This document shows, piece after piece, positions 5,911 through 9,873 of a stretch of DNA of 9,873 nucleotides (position 1 is the first letter of the stretch; every line of letters starts with the position of its first letter). Source of the DNA: Eubacteriales bacterium (GTDB lineage: Bacteria; Bacillota; Clostridia; Christensenellales; CAG-138); the NCBI GenBank assembly GCA_028701165.1, contig JAQVRG010000035.1, positions 1-9,873 of the forward strand, read 5' to 3'. The position numbers were made by a program, and so were the translations under genes. Below the pieces are notes generated by a model, which saw nothing but the letters and a program-made list of their open reading frames with translations, was not told the DNA's origin and searched no databases.

Positions 5911-7185
5911 CTATTCTTCCTCCGTAACGACGGGATGCACCTGCACGGCAAGCTTGGTCACGCGCATCTTGTGGCGCGCCTTGACGGTAACGGTGAGGTT
6001 GCGGTACGCGAAGCTCGCGCCCACCTTGGGGTAGCCCCCCATCATGGCGATCACCCAGCCGCCCAGCGTGGCGTTGTCATCGTCAAAGTCCTTGTCGTCA
6101 ACCTCCAGCTCCTCAAAGAGCTCCTCTGTGCGCATGCTGCCCGACGCCTCGTACAGATCGCGCCCCACCTTTTTGAAGCGCTCCTCCACCTCGTCCGTCT
6201 CGTCCCAAATATCGCCCACGATCTCCTCTAAGAGATCCTCCATGGTTAAACACCCCATCGTACCGCCGTATTCGTCCGTCACGATCACCATATGGGATTT
6301 TTTGGCGCGCATCACGGCAAGCACATCGTTAAGCGGCATGGTTTTATGCACGAAGCAGGGCGGCAGCAGAAGCTCGCGCAGCAGCGAGTTATCCAGTATT
6401 TCTTCCTCTACAAGGCTTTTGTAAACCTGATTCATGTGCAGCACGCCGATGATGTTGTCCACCGTATCCTCATAGACCGGCACGCGGGAATAGTCCTCGG
6501 CGTTGAGCTTTTCCATGATCTCGTCAAAATCGTCGTCGATATCGACGGCAAACATGTCCACGCGCGGGGTGAGCACCTCATAGGCGAGCACGTCGTTAAA
6601 ATCCAGCGCGTTCTGCAAAAGATCGACGCGCTCCTCCTCCATCACGCCCTCGTCCTCCGCCGTTTCCAGCAGCGTTTCCAGATCCTCCGTCGTCACGGCC
6701 TCGTCCGTCTTCTGCTCCTCCCAAAAACGGGACATGCGCAGCGTAAAGCTGCCCACCACGCGCAGAAGCGGCGTCAGCAGCCACATGAGCGCGCGAAGCG
6801 GAACGGACACAAGGCGCGCAAATTGATCCGGCTTGGCGCTTGCGATGATTTTCGGGATGATCTCGCCGAAGGTGATGATCACGATCGTCATGATGATCGT
6901 GGCGACCCACGCGTACCCCTCGCCCAAGAGCGTGATGGCGATCACCGTCGCCACGGAGGAAGACGCGATGTTTACAAGGTTGTTGCCTACGAGTATGGTC
7001 GTGAGCGCCTCGTCGAATTTATCGTAGATATAGAGCGCAAGCCGATCCTGAAGCCCCGCGTCGGGATCGTCCGCGCGCGCGCGCAGGCGCAGCCGGTTCG
7101 CGGACGCGTAGGCGATCTCCGCGCCCGAAAAATACGCCGAGCAGAGCATCAAAAGCACGATGCCGATATAGGGGTAAACGCTCAT
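5911..7185 (-). CDS. CNNM-CBS-CorC/HlyC family transporter (hemolysin-like)
   Basis: A membrane protein of 424 residues with the full domain order of the family. The CNNM (DUF21) membrane domain covers about 1-150, with AYFSGAEIAYASANR (17-31), GNNLVNIASS (67-76) and GEIIPK (107-112). An acidic linker follows, then two CBS domains at about 206-265 and 272-330, with TPRVDM (206-211) and DEYGGTMGCLTMEDLLEEIVGDI (304-326). A CorC/HlyC C-terminal domain lies at about 340-418. Relatives are linked to Mg2+ (and Co2+) export or homeostasis, with CBS domains sensing Mg-ATP in several members. 'Hemolysin' is a historic label. The start ATG overlaps the TGA of the upstream paralogue (ATGA, 7182-7185), indicating translational coupling. 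The substrate is inferred, not shown. Confidence 0.93.
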   Translation of the reverse strand: MSVYPYIGIVLLMLCSAYFSGAEIAYASANRLRLRARADDPDAGLQDRLALYIYDKFDEALTTILVGNNLVNIASSSVATVIAITLLGEGYAWVATIIMTIVIITFGEIIPKIIASAKPDQFARLVSVPLRALMWLLTPLLRVVGSFTLRMSRFWEEQKTDEAVTTEDLETLLETAEDEGVMEEERVDLLQNALDFNDVLAYEVLTPRVDMFAVDIDDDFDEIMEKLNAEDYSRVPVYEDTVDNIIGVLHMNQVYKSLVEEEILDNSLLRELLLPPCFVHKTMPLNDVLAVMRAKKSHMVIVTDEYGGTMGCLTMEDLLEEIVGDIWDETDEVEERFKKVGRDLYEASGSMRTEELFEELEVDDKDFDDDNATLGGWVIAMMGGYPKVGASFAYRNLTVTVKARHKMRVTKLAVQVHPVVTEEE

Positions 7186-8195
7186 GACGCGACGCCCCCT
7201 TCCGTATCCTGCTCGTCGTAGATCTCGCCCACAAGCTCCTCGAGTATATCCTCCATGGTGATCACGCCAAGCGTTTCACCCTCGCTGTCAAGCACCGCGA
7301 CCATATGCGTCTTGGATTGGTTCATGGCCGCCATCAGATCGTCTATCGGGGTCGTGTCGCTTACGAAGTAAGCGTCGGCCATGACCTCGGAAAGCGTGAT
7401 ATCCTTATCCTGCAAATATGCCTTGAGGTAGCTGCGAATGGGTAGTATGCCCAGCACCGCGCCTTCCTTGCCCGTCACGGGCAGGCGCGAAAAGCCGCAG
7501 GTTTTGATGATGTCAAGGATGGTTTTGCTGTCCATGGAGATGTTGACGCGCACGACCTTCCGAAGCGGCGTATAGATGCTCCCCGCCGTGGTGCCGGCAA
7601 ACTCCAGCGCGTTTTGAACAAGCTCGCCCTCGTCCTGATCGAGCTCGCCCTCCTCCACGATGGTTTCGATGATGTCGTGCAGCTCGTCCTCCGTCACGGT
7701 AGGCTCCTCGCCCGCCTTACCCTTCAAAAGCGCCGTGAGCATATCGCCAAGCTTGGTAAAAAAGAAGGTGAAGGGCCGCATGACCTTCATAAAAAAGATC
7801 ATGCTGGCGCTTACCTGCAAGCTCCACTGCTCGTTGCAGGCCTTAGCAAAGCTTTTGGGCAGCATTTCCGCAAGCAGAAACACCACCACCGTCGTTATGA
7901 TGGTGCTTGCGGTGACGGCGCCCGTTCCCCAAAGCCTTGTTGCAAGGACGGTAGCGAGCGTGGCGCAGCCTATGTGCATGACGTTGTTGCAGATGAGCAG
8001 CGTTGTAAGCGCGGAATCGAAATGATCGAGTATGTATAGCACCTTGACCGCTTTTTTGTTGCCGTCGTCCGCGTAGTTCATCATGCGGATGCGGTTGGTG
8101 CTGGAAAGCGCCATCTCCGCGGATGCGAAGTAGGCGGCTCCGATAAGCAGCAATACGATGTATCCCAACAATCGTATAGGACTCCCGTCGTCCAT
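7182..8195 (-). CDS. CNNM-CBS membrane protein lacking the CorC/HlyC domain
   Basis: A paralogue (337 residues) of the next gene. The CNNM domain has AAYFASAEMALSSTNRIRM (20-38), ICNNVMHIG (68-76) and AEMLPK (109-114). A CBS pair follows at about 208-330, ending DSEGETLGVITMEDILEELVGEIYDE (303-328). It stops there, about 90 residues before the usual end of the family, without the CorC/HlyC domain. The first CBS motif is altered (TPLRKV instead of TPRVDM). Tandem unequal paralogues with an ATGA overlap suggest a heteromeric CNNM pair, which is an inference. The ribosome binding site is exceptionally strong: GAGGTGATC (complement of 8204-8212) pairs with nine bases of the 16S tail, 8 nt before the ATG. 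This is the first gene of the probable CNNM-CNNM-glnA-Cys-rich operon. Confidence 0.92.
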   Translation of the reverse strand: MDDGSPIRLLGYIVLLLIGAAYFASAEMALSSTNRIRMMNYADDGNKKAVKVLYILDHFDSALTTLLICNNVMHIGCATLATVLATRLWGTGAVTASTIITTVVVFLLAEMLPKSFAKACNEQWSLQVSASMIFFMKVMRPFTFFFTKLGDMLTALLKGKAGEEPTVTEDELHDIIETIVEEGELDQDEGELVQNALEFAGTTAGSIYTPLRKVVRVNISMDSKTILDIIKTCGFSRLPVTGKEGAVLGILPIRSYLKAYLQDKDITLSEVMADAYFVSDTTPIDDLMAAMNQSKTHMVAVLDSEGETLGVITMEDILEELVGEIYDEQDTEGGVAS

Positions 8196-8220
8196 AAAGG
8201 AAAGATCACCTCACATATTA

Positions 8221-8415
8221 GCGTTTCGAAAGCGCGGCTGCGCCGCTCTTTCGAGGTTTCAAATTGCACCTGTTCGCATGCGCCTTGCGCATGCTCTCGG
8301 TCGTTGCAAATTGCAGAGCTGCTCTTGCAAGCAAGAGCTTCCGTTCGCGGCGTACACGCCGCCGCTCACGAACTTAACCTCCGGGGCGCTGCGACGCCCC
8401 GAACCCCTAGGTTTT
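8221..8415. repeat. Array of palindromes in the leader of the CNNM-glnA operon, repeat copy B
   Basis: Five separate hairpins lie in under 200 nt. They are 8227-8253 (CGAAAG/CTTTCG plus GCGGC/GCCGC), 8277-8295 (GCATGCGC/GCGCATGC, 3-nt loop), 8321-8338 (GCTCTTGC/GCAAGAGC, 2-nt loop), 8343-8372 (GTTCG/CGAAC around GGCGT/ACGCC) and 8383-8400 (GGGGCG/CGCCCC) inside the outer pair AACCT/AGGTT. CAAATTGCA occurs twice (8260-8268 and 8307-8315). The blocks GTTTCAA and CGCCCCGAACCCC recur in order at 1637-1703. It has no open frame with coding character. It lies in the predicted 5' leader of the - strand operon, so it may be a mobile or dispersed repeat, a regulatory RNA, or a repeat used as one. Confidence 0.6.
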
Positions 8416-8439
8416 CACACCAAGCGGCTATACATTGTT

Positions 8440-8468
8440 ATTATACAGGAATTTTACCGTCCCGGCAA
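8440..8468 (-). promoter_or_regulatory. Sigma-A-like promoter of the CNNM-glnA operon
   Basis: On the - strand, TTGCCG (complement of 8463-8468), a 17-nt spacer and a perfect TATAAT (complement of 8440-8445) lie just after the uppP stop codon. Transcription would start near 8433 and give a leader of about 240 nt before the ATG at 8195. No terminator separates uppP from this promoter, so read-through from uppP is possible. Confidence 0.7.
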
Positions 8469-8471
8469 CCG

Positions 8472-9254
8472 TTAGAAGAATATGTGCGTTACATACTGGT
8501 CGATTAGCACCAGCACGCCCAGTATCCCCACATAGACGGCGAAGCCGGTAAGGCTTTTTTCCTTGATGAGCTTAAGCATCCAGCGGATGGCGAAATAGCC
8601 GGATACCGCCGCGACCGCCATGCCCACCAAGACGGGCGCTATGCCGATGCCGCCCGAACCCTTCTCGAGCAGATCCTTGGCTTGCAGCACGCAGGAGCCG
8701 AGGATGGCCGGAATGGAGAGCAAGAAAGAATACTCCGCCGCCGCGCTCTTCTCCAAACCGAAGAAGCGGCTGCCCGCGATGGTGCTGCCGCTGCGGCTTA
8801 CGCCGGGCAGGATCGCCACGGCCTGCACAAAGCCCACGCCCGCGGCGTGCAGATAGTTCATATCCTCGATCTTCTTTTTCCCGTTCGCCATTTTTTCGGA
8901 CAGCAGCAGGATTAGCGCCGTGAGCAAAAACCCCACGCCCAGCAGCGCGCCGCCAAAGAGCGCTTCGATCTGCTCTTCAAATAAAAGCGCCAGCACGGTG
9001 GTGACCACGGTGGAAAGCAGCAGCAGATAGACCTTCTTTTGCAGGGGCTTTTTGAGCATAGCCCAAATTTCCTTATAAAATACGGCGCATACGGCGACAA
9101 GCGTTCCTACATGCAGGAGCGTATCAAAAAGCAGCACGTCCCCCTCCACGCCAAATACGGTTTGCAAAAGCACCAAATGTCCCGAGCTCGACACGGGCAA
9201 AAACTCGCACAATCCCTGTACCAGACCCAGTATTGCCGCGATCCATATAGGCAT
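8472..9254 (-). CDS. uppP: Undecaprenyl-diphosphate phosphatase (BacA/UppP family)
   Basis: Removes one phosphate from undecaprenyl diphosphate, recycling the lipid carrier for peptidoglycan and other wall polymers; overexpression of relatives gives bacitracin resistance. The 260 residues match the family's usual length, with about eight membrane segments. Both catalytic motifs are intact: QGLCEFLPVSSSGHL (13-27, with Glu17, the SSS run and His26) and PGVSRSGSTIAGSRFFGL (150-167, with Arg154). FDTLLHVGT (43-51) is also conserved. The start is supported by GGAGGAGA (complement of 9258-9265), directly upstream of a 3-nt gap to ATG. It is transcribed from its own promoter (9330-9358), divergently from the YitT-family gene. 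Confidence 0.96.
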   Translation of the reverse strand: MPIWIAAILGLVQGLCEFLPVSSSGHLVLLQTVFGVEGDVLLFDTLLHVGTLVAVCAVFYKEIWAMLKKPLQKKVYLLLLSTVVTTVLALLFEEQIEALFGGALLGVGFLLTALILLLSEKMANGKKKIEDMNYLHAAGVGFVQAVAILPGVSRSGSTIAGSRFFGLEKSAAAEYSFLLSIPAILGSCVLQAKDLLEKGSGGIGIAPVLVGMAVAAVSGYFAIRWMLKLIKEKSLTGFAVYVGILGVLVLIDQYVTHIFF

Positions 9255-9329
9255 AAGTCTCCTCCGTTCGCGGCGTTTTCCTTCGGTATTCCGCGTCCCG
9301 CGCGGTTGTGCTTACGCCGCTATTCCTGT

Positions 9330-9358
9330 ATAATAGTATAAGGATCGCCGTTTTGCAA
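9330..9358 (-). promoter_or_regulatory. Sigma-A-like promoter of uppP
   Basis: On the - strand, TTGCAA (9353-9358), a 17-nt spacer and TATTAT (complement of 9330-9335) predict a start near 9323, about 70 nt before the uppP ATG. A second possible -10 (TATACT) overlaps it, with poorer spacing. Confidence 0.6.
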
Positions 9359-9390
9359 TGCAGGCGCGCAGAAACTTCACATTCCGCCAA

Positions 9391-9418
9391 TTGACTTTTT
9401 ATTTTCGCATGGTATACT
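9391..9418 (+). promoter_or_regulatory. Sigma-A-like promoter of the YitT-family gene
   Basis: TTGACT (9391-9396), a 16-nt spacer and TATACT (9413-9418) predict a start near 9425 and a leader of about 43 nt. It is divergent from the uppP promoter, with the -35 boxes 32 nt apart. Confidence 0.7.
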
Positions 9419-9467
9419 TTCGAGCATGCGCCTTGCTAGCGGGCGCGGCGGAAAGGAGGTAAGTACA

Positions 9468-9873
9468 ATGACTTTACCGCTTATCAAAGACCCGATCGAC
9501 TGGAAAAAGGATTCCGTCACTCTGTTGATCATCGCCGTGGTATGTTTTATTCAGGCGGCGGCCATCAACGGCTTTTATGTGCCGCATATGGTGCTTTCCG
9601 GCGGCTATACGGGCGTTGCGATGCTTTTTAACTACCTTTTCGGCCTCCCTACATGGGTGCTGATCCTCGTTTTGAACATCCCCACCGTTTTGATCGGCCT
9701 TAAGTTCCTGCGCCCGAAAACGGTGCTCTTTTCCACGTTTGCGCCGCTCATCTTCTCCGTTTGCTTCGCGCTTACGGAGGGGCTTGACTTCGGCGTAAAG
9801 AACGCCCTTCTATCCGTCGCCGCGGGCTCCTGCATACTGGGCGCCGCCGCGGTGTTCGTCATCAACCGCGACG
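9468..9873 (+). CDS. YitT-family membrane protein, 5' part (runs off window)
   Basis: The frame is open from the ATG at 9468 to the window edge (135 codons). AAAGGAGGT (9452-9460) lies 7 nt upstream and fixes the start. After a charged N-terminus (PIDWKKD) come hydrophobic segments at about 17-34, 42-58, 60-78, 84-102 and 110-132. The sequence AAAINGFYVPHMVLSGGYTG (30-49), followed by GLPTWVLILVLNIPTVLIGLK, is the typical opening of the YitT (DUF161) family: a loop with a proline and then SGG in a membrane protein that usually ends in a soluble DUF2179 domain. That domain would lie beyond the window. The transported substrate or role of the family is unknown. Confidence 0.9.
   Translation, partial: MTLPLIKDPIDWKKDSVTLLIIAVVCFIQAAAINGFYVPHMVLSGGYTGVAMLFNYLFGLPTWVLILVLNIPTVLIGLKFLRPKTVLFSTFAPLIFSVCFALTEGLDFGVKNALLSVAAGSCILGAAAVFVINRD

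Noticed and set aside
4562..6034. A 490-codon open frame on the + strand
   Set aside because: It lies wholly opposite glnA and the end of the CorC-type gene. Its product is rich in His, Arg, Val and Ala with no family motif, as expected for the antisense of a GC-rich gene.
6292..7221. A 309-codon open frame on the + strand
   Set aside because: It is antisense to the CNNM-CorC gene. Its composition (Arg/His/Ala-rich) and lack of a ribosome binding site mark it as a shadow.
8277..8400. Intrinsic terminator of uppP
   Set aside because: The hairpins are strong, but none is followed by a U-run on the - strand, and the next operon's promoter lies between them and uppP.
8221..8415. CRISPR array
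   Set aside because: The palindromes differ from one another in sequence, there is no constant direct repeat with spacers of even length, and no cas gene is present.
8158..8475. A 105-codon open frame on the + strand in the CNNM operon leader
   Set aside because: It covers the palindromic repeat, has low-complexity repeat-derived sequence, and has no ribosome binding site or family match.

Overview
The window looks like chromosomal DNA from a fairly GC-rich member of the Firmicutes, probably class Clostridia. The signs are consensus sigma-A promoters (TTGACA-17-TATAAT), strong AGGAGG-type ribosome binding sites, a lysine riboswitch controlled by transcription termination, and a GlsB/YeaQ-type protein beside Firmicute-style CNNM/CBS, UppP and YitT proteins. 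There is no sign of a phage, transposon or CRISPR array. The genus cannot be fixed from the sequence.

Layout, + strand, left part: the 3' part of an unusually compact alanyl-tRNA synthetase gene (2-865), a DUF695/RraB-like gene 3 nt downstream (869-1597), a gap with a degraded palindromic repeat, then a sigma-A promoter, a lysine riboswitch and its terminator (1763-2066) in front of an NhaC-family carrier (2112-3722). The riboswitch makes this carrier a probable lysine transporter of the LysW type. A small GlsB-type membrane protein gene (3855-4115) follows, with its own promoter embedded in a hairpin.

Layout, - strand, middle: transcription converges on a terminator hairpin at 4128-4161. 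Reading leftwards from about 8433 there is a probable operon. It begins with a roughly 240-nt hairpin-rich leader, followed by a short CNNM-CBS protein (8195-7182), a full CNNM-CBS-CorC protein joined by an ATGA overlap (7185-5911), a type I glutamine synthetase (5860-4430), and a small cysteine-rich protein whose start overlaps the glnA stop by 11 nt (4440-4180). Two Mg2+-transport-type proteins thus sit with glutamine synthetase, a Mg2+/Mn2+-dependent enzyme. That link is an inference from position only.

Right end: uppP (undecaprenyl-diphosphate phosphatase, - strand, 9254-8472) and a YitT-family membrane protein gene (+ strand, 9468 to the window edge) are divergently transcribed from separate sigma-A-like promoters in a 213-nt gap.

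The most notable signals are the complete lysine-riboswitch expression platform on a transporter, the compact AlaRS lacking two normal regions, the related palindromic repeats in two distant gaps, the long structured leader of the CNNM-glnA operon, and the promoter overlapped by an inverted repeat upstream of the GlsB gene. I did not find a clear candidate for a wholly new system.
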